The position numbers and the translations under genes are program-made. Shown here piece after piece: positions 23,901 through 33,455 of a DNA stretch of 64,000 bases (position 1 is the stretch's first letter; each line of letters starts with the position of its first letter). The stretch comes from Chenopodium formosanum. Its lineage: Eukaryota; Streptophyta; Magnoliopsida; Caryophyllales; Amaranthaceae. The notes under the pieces are model-generated. The model saw only the letters and a program-made list of their open reading frames with translations. It was not told the origin of the DNA and did no database searches. The stretch spans positions 7,192,001 to 7,256,000 of the forward strand of contig CM044880.1 of assembly GCA_024500155.1 (NCBI GenBank), in the 5' to 3' direction.

Positions 23901-24293
23901 CCTGTGTCATGGAAGACCAAGAAACAACCAACGGTAGCTATGAGCTCTGCAGAGGCAGAGTACAGGTCTATGTCCGCGTGCACTCGTGAATTGAAGTGGC
24001 TAAAGCGGATTATGAGAGATTTAGGTGTGCGACATGACAGTGGCATGCACCTCTATTGTGACAATCAATCGGCATTATATATTGCGAAGAATCCGGTGTT
24101 TCATGAGAGAACGAAACATATTGAAGCGGATTGTCATTTTGTCAGGGATGCTATTACAGAGGGCCTCATAACACCGTCTTATGTGCCTACGACACTTCAG
24201 TTGGCCGACATTTTCACGAAGGCTTTGGGAAAGGTCAAATTTGATTTTTTACTCCGCAAGTTGGGCATTTATGATCCGTATGCTCCAACTTGA
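20832..24293 (+). CDS. copia Pol: protease, integrase, RT, RNase H
   Basis: An open frame from just after TAA 20829-20831 to TGA 24291-24293, with no stop or frameshift. No ATG is expected, since copia Pol is part of a Gag-Pol polyprotein. Residues counted from 20904: aspartic protease DTGAS at 31-35; integrase zinc-binding H158, H163, C185, C188; integrase catalytic D215, D278, E312 (HVDLWGP, RSDNGTEF, NGRVERK); RT with QMDVHNAFLHGDL, LYGLKQAPR and YVDD at 812-815; RNase H with CDSDWASC, SSAEAEYRSM and LADIFTKAL near the end. All catalytic residues are present, so the enzymes could be active if Gag-Pol were expressed. Several antisense ORFs here are shadows. Confidence 0.95.
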   Translation, partial: NRWSSHQSDHASGATTADGAALTGVSRAQIQQLLDHLSTMISKLHGKDKLGWIVDTGASNHVTCDLSLLTNVSNVQHCPVGLPDGKSANASKIGSVILQGGLKIDNVLFVPQLNCNLISATQLCDESNCILQFTNKLCVIQDLTTRKVIGAGERVDGLYFFRGVPEVRALKIDGDRSAELWHQRLGHPSGKILQHLPVVSSSYKSLKSCDVCPRAKQHRSSFPLSKNKASSLFDLIHVDLWGPYKVESTCGSHYFLTIVDDFSRGVWTYLLRNKTEVELMFLNFVALIKGQFGCEIKIVRSDNGTEFNSLKNYFFANGIIFETSCVGTPQQNGRVERKHQHILNVARALRFQANLPLKFWGECVQAACHLINRTPSRLLDFKTPFEALFGKEPMYDHLKMFGCLCYAHNQRSKGDKFASRSRKCIFLGYPFGKKGWRVYDLETKENFVSRDVQFVEHEFPFITPSVENIQKPTLVIASDVVKSDGEWESNLVNEGEVTQTAESAGSLRGEEQTRTFPAEQSASDHQLLDGVAGCDSSSPSDRSAGIPAGEGAHCSSGQQAVVDSGQPIPATDLDEMGKGKRLKIPSVKFRDFVTHTIQNKSPSPPQRSSAPTSSGIVYPITHFVDSHRFSVKHRTYIAAITGSNEPKNFKEAMKHEGWRQAMADEIRALEEQGTWVLLPPGKKALGSKWVYIEKYDEHGNLQRLKARLVIFGNHQVEGLDYNETFAPVAKMVTVRTFLAVAAVKNWKVHQMDVHNAFLHGDLEEEVYMKIPPGFDKNNSGKVCRMKKSLYGLKQAPRCWFAKLTTALKNYGFKQSYYDYSLFTLTRGKMQLNVLVYVDDLIVAGNDKATLLSFKAYLGDCFKMKDLGVLKYFLGLEIARNKQGIFMCQKKYALDIITETGLLDAKPADFPMEQNHRLALADGELFVDVERYRRFIGRLIYLAVTRPDLAYSVHILSQFMRNPRVEHWDAALRVVRYLKKSPGQGILLRSDSALRLEGWCDSDWASCPLSRRSLTGWFVFLGLSPVSWKTKKQPTVAMSSAEAEYRSMSACTRELKWLKRIMRDLGVRHDSGMHLYCDNQSALYIAKNPVFHERTKHIEADCHFVRDAITEGLITPSYVPTTLQLADIFTKALGKVKFDFLLRKLGIYDPYAPT

Positions 24294-24300
24294 GGGGGGG
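24292..24300 (+). other. Polypurine tract of the copia element
   Basis: GAGGGGGGG overlaps the pol stop codon and abuts the 3' LTR, the expected plus-strand primer. Confidence 0.9.
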
Positions 24301-24501
24301 TATTGGAGATAATCTAGATACTCTAGGATAATTTTGTGATATTGTGATATAATTTAAGAAACTTATCTTGTGAAAAGATATGGTAGAATATTGTAGGGCT
24401 TAGGGGTTTGTTACCCTAGTGTTATATATACATGTAATAGCCGTGAATATCAATGAGCAATACACAGAGAATTTCATTCATAATTTGTCTCTAATTTAAC
24501 A
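24301..24501 (+). repeat. 3' LTR of the copia element
   Basis: Matches the 5' LTR over 201 bp with four substitutions, all in its left half. It is followed by the GTTAA target duplication. Confidence 0.95.
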
Positions 24502-25585
24502 GTTAAACTTTTATGCTTGCTGTTCATCTGCATTTGATCCAGAATTTCATTTCTTTCTGTTATATTATGAATTTTGTGGGAAATGCTCTTTGGTGGCTTG
24601 TGTTGAACCTAAATGTTCCACATCTTTGTCTGCTGCTACTCTGAGTGTAATTATAGAGCTACCATGTAATTAGCGTGCCAATTTGGAAGAAGGAAAGGAT
24701 TAACAGATGTTAAGAAGACAAGAACACAGTAATTAACCCTCTGATGTTTTCTTGTGGATAAGTTTCTGTGTCTGGTCTGTCTAAGGTAAACTATAAGAGT
24801 CCCGAGCATCTTGAGCAGCAGTATAACTGTATTCCATGAACTCAGTTACGGCCGGATTACTCTACTTTGTTCACACGTTGTTTATGATAGAGTTTAAAAC
24901 CAATTCCGAACAACTCTACTTTGTCGATACATTATTTATGAAAGTTTAAAAATTAAAACCAATCCTAGTTCCCTAACCAAAAGGCAACCATCTCATAACA
25001 TGATGTACTTTGCAACGGCAACCCGAACTCTACCACACGGTCCTCGTAAGGGATTTTGCCTAAAATCCCAACTGTACCTGATTTGCTTCATGACTGTTTG
25101 TAAATTGTAAATTGGCTCTTTGTTTAAAGGTTTTTTATATTTCCAATTCTCCTCCCCCCCGCCTATTTTTGTTGTATAGGCTTCAGCTACCTGTTGTTTT
25201 TGTAATTTGAAAATCGGTTAGTTTTCATGATCCTAGACTAAATTTCCTCTGTTTGGTGGTGTAAAACATTTTCAATACTCGTATAAAGAAATGACATTCC
25301 ATTGAAAATACTTCCTACATTTTTATTTACTTGTAACACAGTCTTGTTCACGCGTTTAGAGATTGAGATATGTAATATAAAGACATAAATTATCCAAAAT
25401 AATATTTACACATTATACCAAACCCTACTCTAATTCATATACTAAAATTATTTTGATAAAATCGCTTGTTTATCTTCACTAATCATCTTTTAAAATTGCA
25501 TGTCCAAAAAAAGTGTACAAGTAAAATAAATGATGAATTATGTATATTTTAAAGAAAATCACAATTGTAAATACGTAGTACTAGT
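24502..25585 (+). other. Rest of unit 1 tail, then intergenic DNA
   Basis: The F-box tail resumes after the target duplication (CTTTTATGCTTGCTGTTCATC, then ATGTTCCACATCTTTG), matching about 29500-29645 and 35300-35440. From about 24800 on no homology or gene is seen. Confidence 0.6.
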
Positions 25586-25599
25586 AATATTTATTTTTT

Positions 25600-26415
25600 T
25601 TTCGAGATTGTATTAACTCCAAAGTTTTTTGGGATAGGGTGTTTGGAGGTAATAAACTTGAAGATGATTTTGACATTTTCACCTTTTTTACTCTTAATTG
25701 GGAAGAGTGGCTAAACTACAATCTTGGAAGAGGTGAGAATTGGAAAACAATTTTCAGTGTAGCATTATGGAATTTGTGGAGAGCCAGAAACAACACAGTC
25801 TTCCAGTTTGCAGTTTTGCATCCTATATCTTTGTTTAACAGATTCATGTGTGATTTAGTAGCCAATGTCAATGCTTTCCAGGGCAAGGGTAAGGAGCCTG
25901 CTATGGCTATCAGTCCGTTGAAATGGAGTAAACCAAGAAATGGTTTCATCAAAATCAACACTGATGCGGCTTGGAAAACCACCAATATCAATGGGGTGGG
26001 TTGCGTGGCTCGAGATGCTGATGGCAGATGGATCTTTGGGAGGTCTTGGAAGACAAATGCCAGAAATGCTAGTGAGGCAGAGTTAATTGCTGTGCGTAAT
26101 GGTCTCGCAGCAGCTTTGGGAGCTCAATACAAAAAAATAATTGTGGAATCTGATGCGGTAGCTCTAAAAGAAATCATCGAGGAAGTGGAAAACTACGGAA
26201 CAAATGAAATGGCAGCCATCCTTAAAGACTTAGAGGTAATGATAAAGATGGGAGCAGAGGTTGAGTTCAGTTTTATCCCAAGAGAGGCAAACTTTGTAGC
26301 TCATTACTTAGCCAAGTTTGCTATTGAAATGGAGGAGCATGAGGTTATTCATAACAGCATACCCTTTAGCGCTCGAGGGGCCTATGAGGAGGACCTGTTC
26401 GACAGCAATTTCTGA
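25600..26415 (+). pseudogene. LINE ORF2 C-terminus with RNase H-like domain
   Basis: The frame is open from the element's first base, so no true start exists. It reads RDCINSKVFWDRV, then WNLWRARNNTVF, the region common after the RT of plant LINEs. An RNase H-like (RVT_3) domain follows: INTDAAWK, GVGCVARDADG, ASEAELIAVRNGL, VESDAVALKEII and FSFIPREANFVAHYLAK, which carry the expected D, E and D acidic residues. It has no endonuclease or RT and no promoter, so it is a fragment, not a host RNase H gene. The stop is TGA 26413-26415. Confidence 0.85.
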
Positions 26416-26602
26416 TTCCCCCAACAGTGTTGCTGTTTGGTTTTGGCACATTTTGAAAGAGGAGAATTTTCTCTTGTTAGTTACTTTTAGTTGTCTTTTT
26501 GTCTTAGTGAACCTTAATCTTTGGCTTCAGGCTTTGAGCCTGTGTACTCATGTATTTGACTTTTTTAATTAATTAATTTAACTCCTCTTCTTTTAAAAAA
26601 AA
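25600..26602 (+). mobile_element. 5'-truncated LINE (L1-type)
   Basis: An open frame of the LINE ORF2 C-terminus is followed by a short 3' UTR and an A-rich end. A 14 bp duplication AATATTTATTTTTT flanks it (25586-25599 and 26603-26616). Loss of the 5' end together with an A tail and a target duplication is the signature of target-primed reverse transcription. Confidence 0.85.
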
Positions 26603-26616
26603 AATATTTATTTTTT

Positions 26617-26981
26617 GAAAAGTTATTCTCCCAAAAGTTTTTTTTTTTTTTTTTTTTTTTGAAAGGTCCCAAAAGTTTAAATCAAACAAAAGGTTTCGTA
26701 TGAATTTTACTTAAGACCTACGACCAAAAACCTTATTAAAAGCCCCAAAAGAAAACAGTATTTATCCTTTTAGACTCCTACTAGGGAACTAGACTACTAC
26801 AGTAGTACAGTCTACAAGTATATGTCGATTAGAGCGACCACCACGCGTCCACGGTAACCAAGGTGTAGTCTTTAGCCCTTGACTACAGTCAATCAATTCG
26901 CTTTACCACCTCTTCTCTCCTTATAAACCATTGTTCCTCTTTGGAATCATCGCTTCCTTCGAAAACTAGAAGAGATTCAAA
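26617..26981 (+). other. Upstream region of F-box gene 2
   Basis: No gene. It contains a T run at about 26639-26660. From about 26750 it carries the presumed promoter of gene 2, similar near the ATG to the region before the 36.6 kb chimera (AGAAGAGATTCAAAATGAAC versus GGAAGAGATTCAAAATGAAC). Confidence 0.5.
26921..26927 (+). promoter_or_regulatory. Possible TATA box of F-box gene 2
   Basis: TTATAAA lies 55 bp before the ATG, so the leader would be very short. Sequence match only. Confidence 0.3.
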
Positions 26982-27989
26982 ATGAACAATACACTTCCAA
27001 ACCATCTCATTTTCGAAAAAATCCTCCCAAAACTCCCAGTTAAATCCTTACTTCGCTTCAAATCCGTTTCCAAATTATGGCTTTCCACCATTTCCTCCCC
27101 TGAATTCGCCAAATCCCACCTCCAACTCTCCTCTTCACCCCCTAAATTTATCTTACTTGTTGGGCTTGATTGTGAATCGGAAGATCATGAATCGCAAAGA
27201 GAGTTTTACTTGCTAGATTATGATAACAACGACAATTACGAGCTTAAGCCTTTCGTTGAATTGGAATTTGAAGATGGGTGGACTAGCCCAGTTAGATCCT
27301 TCTATATTGTGGGTTCTTGTAATGGTCTTGTGTGTTTGCTCGTACAACAACGCAATGGTGAGGCCTATTTCATAGGTAACCCGGCTACTCGCTGCTATCG
27401 GAAAATTAGGATTCCTAAAGGTGCAGAAGCGGGTTCACGATCTGGGTGTGTGTTCTATTGTGAATCATCAACAGATGATTATAAACTTTTTGGTGCGTTT
27501 TCTTTTGGTAGGTATGAAAGATTTTATGTCTTTTCTCTTAAGGCTGGTATTTGGACAAGAATTAATAAGTTAAACAAGCGAATTGAGTCAAATGACCTTG
27601 AAGATGTAGCTTTGATTGATAGTACTGTTTACGTGTCTGCTGGAGTGGAATATCCTATGTTTGGGTTTGATTTGAGTACTGAACAGATTAAGGAATTTCC
27701 GTGGATGAATTGGGTGAATAATTATAGAATTGTGAGGTTTTCGGAGTTGAGAGGGTGCTTGTTGTTGCTTTGTAGTACTGTTAATTTTGAAGCAGATGAT
27801 GTTTGGATGTTGAAGGATCCTAGTGATGTTACTTCTTTGGAGAAATTGTTTACTATCAATCATAGTTATGTGGAGTACTATGGTTTCTCTGAGAATGGCA
27901 AGTGTTTGCTACACACTGAGGGAAAAATTAGGGTATTCGATCCGATTCGGGAGACTCCAGGGATGACTCAACTCACTCAAGAATGGTGA
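26982..27989 (+). CDS. F-box/FBA protein, subfamily A, gene 2, altered C-terminus
   Basis: A 335-residue paralogue of gene 1 with the same start MNNTLPNHLIFEKILPKLPV and an intact F-box (about 5-45). The FBA domain shows GSCNGLV, NPATRCYRKI, TDDYKLFG and DVWMLKD. Near the end, a deletion relative to its paralogues shifts the frame after RETPG: the protein ends MTQLTQEW instead of the family's QGG...YIESLVSPF. The lost codons are still readable in another frame up to about 28040. SKP1 binding should be unaffected; substrate binding may be impaired if the C-terminus matters. It may be a working variant or an early pseudogene. Confidence 0.85.
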   Translation: MNNTLPNHLIFEKILPKLPVKSLLRFKSVSKLWLSTISSPEFAKSHLQLSSSPPKFILLVGLDCESEDHESQREFYLLDYDNNDNYELKPFVELEFEDGWTSPVRSFYIVGSCNGLVCLLVQQRNGEAYFIGNPATRCYRKIRIPKGAEAGSRSGCVFYCESSTDDYKLFGAFSFGRYERFYVFSLKAGIWTRINKLNKRIESNDLEDVALIDSTVYVSAGVEYPMFGFDLSTEQIKEFPWMNWVNNYRIVRFSELRGCLLLLCSTVNFEADDVWMLKDPSDVTSLEKLFTINHSYVEYYGFSENGKCLLHTEGKIRVFDPIRETPGMTQLTQEW

Positions 27990-29700
27990 CAGCATTTTTC
28001 AATCAAAAAGTTATATCGAAAGCTTAATTTCGCCTTTCTAAAGCCAAGATAATTGAAGGTATTACTCTTGTTGCTATTTCCATTGGCCTTTTATAGTGTG
28101 CTTAGTTGCTTATGTATGATTTTCCTTTGCTTCATTGTTGATTCAATCTTCCATCAGCCCATTTATATGAACATGTACATTCAAGTGCCCTTCTTTTTTA
28201 CTTCTAATTCTGAAAATTCTAGTCAACCTCCAATTCTAGTCTCTATTCTAACATACAATATAGTTGTAGGAGCTAGCCTTGTTTTTATTGAGCAGTAGTT
28301 TTATATTCAAGTTTTGTTGTTTAAAGATTAGGTAAGGTGAATTTAACTTATGCTCTATGTCAAGGTAGGTAATACACAAAGCTTGTTATATAGTCAAGTA
28401 AATTCTGTCTCCATAGAGATGTTTTCATGTGCTAACTTTTTTTGCAAAATTTTGGTTGCTTCTCTTAGTCTATAAGCTAAACCAATTAGCTCAATCTTCT
28501 TAGAAATTTTTATTCAGGTTCAGTCTTACATGTTCAAATAAATGAGCAGATGCTACTTACAGTCCTGTTCTGCATCAGTTCATTTACCAGAAGATTTCCA
28601 TTTACGGTGTTATGCTGTTTTAATGGGATATGTAAGGATTTTGACATCGAGAATATAGCTTTTGACAATTGTTGTCAATTCTTAGCAATACTTTTGAATG
28701 CCAATCTACAAGAAACAATAGTTTTAGGTGATATGGAACAAAAGTTATATGGGTGCTTTGTTAATGGATATAGACCAATCTTGATGTATCTTAACTCTTG
28801 ATTCTTTAGCTATGTGACAAGGGAGGGGGTGACCCTTGACTTGATCAAAATTACTTCATTTACTAAACCTTATAGGTGGATGAGACCTTTGGTTTTCCCT
28901 TGTTTAAGATCAGAAAACTAGTCTGATCTCATTATGTGTGATACATGTAGCCATGCAGGCTATCTTCTTTTGGGGAAAGAAAGCTTTTTTTTTTTTTTTT
29001 TTTTTTCCTGCTTAAGATTAAAGAACCAGTCAATTTTATTCTATGATACAGGGGCTATAATCGCTATACACATCACTTCTAAGCAGCAATATAGAAACTC
29101 AATTTTTGTATTAGTGAAAACTTGCATACATAAATAGATTTGCAAAATCAGTCTAACTTAGCTTACATTGTAGCAGCTATGAGGAATTGAAGAGATCGCC
29201 ATTCATGCTAAACAGCTTGTTTGACTTGATTTCTTTGTGCCTTGCAGCTATATGAGGAATTGAGAAGATCGCCTTCATGCTAAACCACCTGGGTTTCTCT
29301 GTGTTTAACAATGAAAATGAAGAGAATGGGCACTTGGGCAGAGTAGAGTATTTCAGCTTGTGTGTTTTATGTAGCCATTATAAGAATAATTAGCTTGGCT
29401 AATATTAGGAGTCGTACTAGATTCTAAGTTCTAATGAAGTTGCCCTTTTGGGTGTTTTTTCCTTGCAAACAAGTATCTGTAATACATTATCAATGTGTGT
29501 GTATAAAATTTATGCTTCTTGTTCATCTACACACGGTCCGAATTTCATTTATTTTTTTGCTAGGTTAAATTGTTTGGACTATTGTGGAGAATTCTGTCTT
29601 TGGTTGCTGATATTGTACCCAAATGTTCCACACCTTTGGCTGCCACTTTTGAGTAGTCCGTATACTTGCAAAGCTAACTTGTGAGCCCTCATTGCCAAGC
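27990..29700 (+). repeat. Conserved tail of F-box unit 2
   Basis: The first 50 bases are the out-of-frame remnant of the coding end. The rest follows the common tail order, including GAAACAATAGTTTTAGGTG, CATGCAGGCTATCTTC, AACTTAGCTTACATTGTAGC and CTTGCAGCTATATGAGGAA. A T run sits at about 28985-29006. No independent gene is supported. Confidence 0.75.
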
Positions 29701-29838
29701 CTGCAGCAAACCTGCAATACTCAGTTTATAATTTTCTATGATCTTTTGTCTTTAATGCCTTAGTATTTTAAAGGCGTGAATGTATATTGACTACCCAATT
29801 AAAATATCCTATTCAAAGGATGTGTGCTTGACTGTCCG

Positions 29839-30026
29839 GCTATGCTACTCGGACTTTTCATTTCACCTCACGTACTCGTGTCGGGCTCTTGACATTTGGA
29901 CATGTGTATAACACCTAGACACTTTACTTTTAGTTTAAAATCATGAAACTTTCACAAAATAGCCTAGTCGAACGCTTGGACAAGTACACGTGTCGGACAT
30001 GGGTACCAGAGTCCAAGTAACATAGC
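29839..30026. mobile_element. Small TIR element (MITE-like)
   Basis: Ends GCTATGCTACTCGGACT and AGTCCAAGTAACATAGC are inverted repeats with few mismatches. The interior is non-coding. The family is undetermined. Confidence 0.55.
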
Positions 30027-30351
30027 TGCCCGATGCCCCTTTTACCACAAATGAGAGATAAAAATACTGTAGCAACTTGCAACTATTGTCATTCGGGTTG
30101 GATTTGAATTGGGTCAAATATGGTACACTAAGTCGGCATGGGTTGGGTTGGGTTTTGTAATGGCCATGATGATTGGATTGAGATTTCGGGTCTGGTAGGA
30201 TTATTTTGAATCGAGTTAAAAATGGGTAAACCTTTCCAAAAAAAATTTAAACCTTTGAAAATAAAAGTATTAGGCACATTAGATTAGAATCATTTGATAC
30301 ATGTAATTGTGTAAAGGAATAAAATAAGTAATTTATACACTTAACATATTA

Positions 30352-30395
<44 letters not shown>

Positions 30396-30978
30396 ATTAA
30401 CTAATACTAAAACAGAATATGCTTACATTATTTTTGACACATGTCAAACTATCATTAAAAATATTTTCAACACAACTAATACTACTATTAAATATTTTCA
30501 ATACAATTAATCAACAATAATTTTTTTCTCAATTTAATTTTAGTAATTTTGGCCTTTTTATTTCATTTGTTTTTTTATAGACATTGCATTTGTAAATTTT
30601 ATATAAATCGCCTTTTTTTTTTAATATTATATCATAAATTAATTTTGGAAAAAAATTATTATTATCGTGCGATGCACATACACTAATCTAGTAAATAAAT
30701 AAAATGTAGTGTTAAGTTCGGGTCAATTAATTTGGGTTGAAATAAGTTCAGGTGGATTTCTTTGATTTTGCATTTTAGGTGTCAATAATTCCCCATTTGT
30801 GGGATTTTTGGTTTGTTTTATTTTTTGCGGGGGACGCTCATTACGGAATTTCTATGCGGTGTCTGTAGTGTTGATGAAGCAATTAGCCTTTTGATTTATT
30901 TTATGATTTTCTTGTTGGGGTTAAATGTCTTTGTAGATATCATATGACTCTCTTATTAATGGGTTTTTTTTCTTTCTG

Positions 30979-31028
<50 letters not shown>

Positions 31029-31303
31029 GTTGTCAATTAATTTGAGTTGATTTCAGTTTGGGTTCCTTCAAAAAATAGTTGATTTCAGTTTGGGTCATTT
31101 TGAATAGAGAGTAATATTAGTTTGGGCTTTGATTTGAGTTTTAATCGAGTTTGGTCAAAAGTGGTTCACCTCCACTTTCGGTCTGATGGTTAAACTCTAT
31201 ACTTTTTTCACCCACCTGCCGTACCACCGTCTCCCGCCTCTCCGGCCGCCACTTGAAATCATCAGTTACTCCCAATTTCCATTTTCATCATAAGAGAGAC
31301 AAA
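30027..31303. other. Intergenic DNA with repeats, upstream of gene 3
   Basis: A degenerate GGGTTGGGTT-rich stretch at about 30090-30230, a 40 bp A tract (30353-30392), a mini-Helitron (30393-30691), a 47 bp A tract (30979-31025) and a GTTTGGGT-containing stretch up to 31160. The last 100 bp before gene 3 are pyrimidine-rich. No other gene is seen. Confidence 0.6.
30393..30691 (+). mobile_element. Mini-Helitron of about 300 bp
   Basis: Starts TCTATTAACTAATACTAAAA after an A. Ends with hairpin GTGC-GAT-GCAC (about 30667-30677) and CTAG before T. The start resembles the 755-1891 Helitron. There is no coding capacity. Confidence 0.55.
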
Positions 31304-32386
31304 ATGAGCACTATTGAAAAAACTCTTCCTAAACATCTCATATTACAAGAAATCCTACCAAGACTCCCAGTAAAATCCTTACTCCGCTTCAAATCTGTTT
31401 CCAAATCTTGGCTTTCCACAATCATATCCCCAAAATTCACTAAAACCCATCTCAAAATCTCCTCATTTCGCCCTCACTTCCTCGTCCATGCTACGCTTCA
31501 TCGTGCATCAGATGATGAAATCTACTTGCTACAGTATGATCATATGAATTGCAATGTAAGAAATTTCATTGAATTGGAATTTGCTAATGGTTCTGATCTC
31601 CCAATTGAAGTTAACTACATTGTGGGTTCTTGTAATGGCCTTGTTTGCTTACTCGGAAACGAACACCGCTCTCGCGAGGTCTTCTATGTGTGTAACCCGG
31701 CGACTCGCCGCCTTCGAAAAATCAAGAAACCTGGTGGTGTAGATCGGGCTGATCGGTCCGGGTGTGTTTTTTGCTATGAATCATCAACAGATGATTATAT
31801 AATTTTCGGTGCCTTCTCGTCACGTCATGATGATTTTGTTCATTTCTATGTGTTTTCTTTGAGTGCTGGAAATTGGAGAAGAATTGATAGTTTAGACAAG
31901 CATTTGGAATTGGTTGAGCTTGAAAAGGCGGTGTTGATTGGCGATACTGTTTATATTTATGCTGGATTGTTTAGGTGGAAGAAGGGTAATCCTGTTGTCG
32001 GGTTTGATTTGATAACAAAACAATTGAAGAAATTGACTTGGATGAATTGGTTGAATAAGTACAAGAGTGTTCGTTTGTTGGAGTGGAGAGGGTGTTTGTC
32101 GTTGCTTTGTTCTACTGATGCTTTATCTGTAGAAGATGTTTGGATGTTGAAAGATCCTGGTGATAGGAAATCTTGGCAGAGATTGTTTTCAATCAATCGT
32201 ACTAATGTATTATACTGCGGTTTCTCTGAGACTGGCAAGTGTTTGTTACACATTCAGGGGAAACTCAGGGTATTCGATCCAAGCCGGGAGACTCCACAGA
32301 TGTCTCAAGGTGGTGTTGATTTTGATAATGATGACAGCATAGTTCAGTCAAAAGGTTACGTTGAAAGCTTAGTTTCGCCTTTCTAA
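31304..32386 (+). CDS. F-box/FBA protein, subfamily A, gene 3
   Basis: A 360-residue protein from ATG 31304 (MSTIEKTLPKHLILQEILPR). An in-frame ATG at 31253 would add 17 residues but is not shared by paralogues, so the later start is preferred. The F-box is intact (LPRLPVKSLLRFKSVSKSWL). The FBA part shows VGSCNGLVCLL, NPATRRLRKI, TDDYIIFGAF, FYVFSLSAGNWRRI and DVWMLKDPG, and it ends YVESLVSPF. Expected role: SCF substrate receptor, target unknown. A 3' fragment of a very close relative lies 1.1 kb downstream (33456-33861), showing a local duplication. Confidence 0.92.
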   Translation: MSTIEKTLPKHLILQEILPRLPVKSLLRFKSVSKSWLSTIISPKFTKTHLKISSFRPHFLVHATLHRASDDEIYLLQYDHMNCNVRNFIELEFANGSDLPIEVNYIVGSCNGLVCLLGNEHRSREVFYVCNPATRRLRKIKKPGGVDRADRSGCVFCYESSTDDYIIFGAFSSRHDDFVHFYVFSLSAGNWRRIDSLDKHLELVELEKAVLIGDTVYIYAGLFRWKKGNPVVGFDLITKQLKKLTWMNWLNKYKSVRLLEWRGCLSLLCSTDALSVEDVWMLKDPGDRKSWQRLFSINRTNVLYCGFSETGKCLLHIQGKLRVFDPSRETPQMSQGGVDFDNDDSIVQSKGYVESLVSPF

Positions 32387-33455
32387 AAGCCAAGACTAAT
32401 GAAGATGATGGAGAGAACGGAAATACACTTATCATTTTGGTAATGTTAACCTTGTTAATGTTACTCCTATTATTATGTTTCTATTGGCATTGACCTTAAG
32501 TTTGTGCTAAGTTGCATTTGTATGAATTTTCTTTCCTTGATGACTGGTTTTAATCCATGTTTATATTTATGTATGAACCTTGTTAATGAACTTTCTAGTT
32601 TTGAAGATTTGAACTATATCTTTGTTTGACTTACGATTGTAAAGTATAGTTGCTTACTTTATATGGAAGTGGTAATGAGCTAAAACTATTTAGTAAAAGT
32701 TATAGTCTCCAAATAGATGTTTCATGTGTTAAGCTCTTGCCATTATTTAGTTGATTTCTTGATTTCCTTTTTTTGAAGAAAATTTAGTTGATTTCCTTTA
32801 TTCTGGGAGACTTGGGCATCTGGAGCAGAGAATTTCGAGTCAACTTCTGAAATTGATGGTTCAATTTCATCAGCTCATTCATTATATGAACATGTACATA
32901 GACCATTCTGTTTGATATCTTCCAACTTCAATAGGACACTTTAGAGATTTACTATCTCTATTCTCTACAATTCATACCATTATGCTGTCACACCTTCTGC
33001 AAGAATTTAAAATTCCAAATTGTAACCTCTTATTGTTAAGTAAAGTAACTCTTAGGTGGCAATTTCCTCCATTTTTCCCATAGTCGTTCTAGTGACTGCT
33101 AGGTATATGATTTGTAGCTTTCCCTTTTTATTTCTGAGAGCATTTTGTTTAAAATCCTTTGTGAAAAACTGGTGCTCTACTGCTATGTTGTCTCAAAGTC
33201 CCCTGTAATATGTAATAAAATAATTAGCTCTTATGCTTTGTAGGAACTAGGAAGCTTATTCTGGCATGTTCCAACGTCAATTGTCACTACTTATGGTAAT
33301 TCTGGCAGCAATTTTCACCGAACAGTCCCTATTTCTGGATGAAAAACCGTGATAAACCTCGTTCAATTCTCTAGTCTCTACTATTTAATTTGCAAAGTAA
33401 ATCTAGTTTGAAATTCTTTGAGCAGGAGTGTTTTACTCTACGATACAGGGGGTAT
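32387..33455 (+). repeat. Tail of F-box unit 3, shortened
   Basis: Common tail blocks up to CTCTACGATACAGGGGGTATAC, where the sequence jumps into the coding fragment of unit 4. Preserves the empty site of the unit 1 MITE at about 33045-33061. Confidence 0.7.

Larger units (their letters stand above)
19480..24501 (+). mobile_element. Full-length Ty1/copia LTR retrotransposon
   Basis: A 5,022 bp element with two 201 bp LTRs (19480-19680, 24301-24501), a 5 bp target duplication GTTAA (19475-19479, 24502-24506), a primer-binding site and a polypurine tract. Domain order is gag, protease, integrase, RT, RNase H, which defines copia. The LTRs differ at 4 of 201 positions by hand count, about 2%, implying a fairly recent insertion. 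Gag carries frameshifts while pol is one long frame. It landed in the tail of F-box unit 1. The LTR starts TATT instead of the usual TG. Confidence 0.96.

Noticed and set aside
20963..24046. Antisense ORFs across the copia pol region
   Set aside because: Shadows of the pol reading frame; no protein features.
25639..26415. Host RNase H gene
   Set aside because: Frame has no ATG in register, starts at the truncation point and is flanked by a 14 bp target duplication and an A-rich end: a LINE fragment.
33418..33455. N-terminus of the 147-codon ORF at 33418-33861
   Set aside because: Begins at TTG within tail-derived sequence; only the part from 33456 is F-box family homology.
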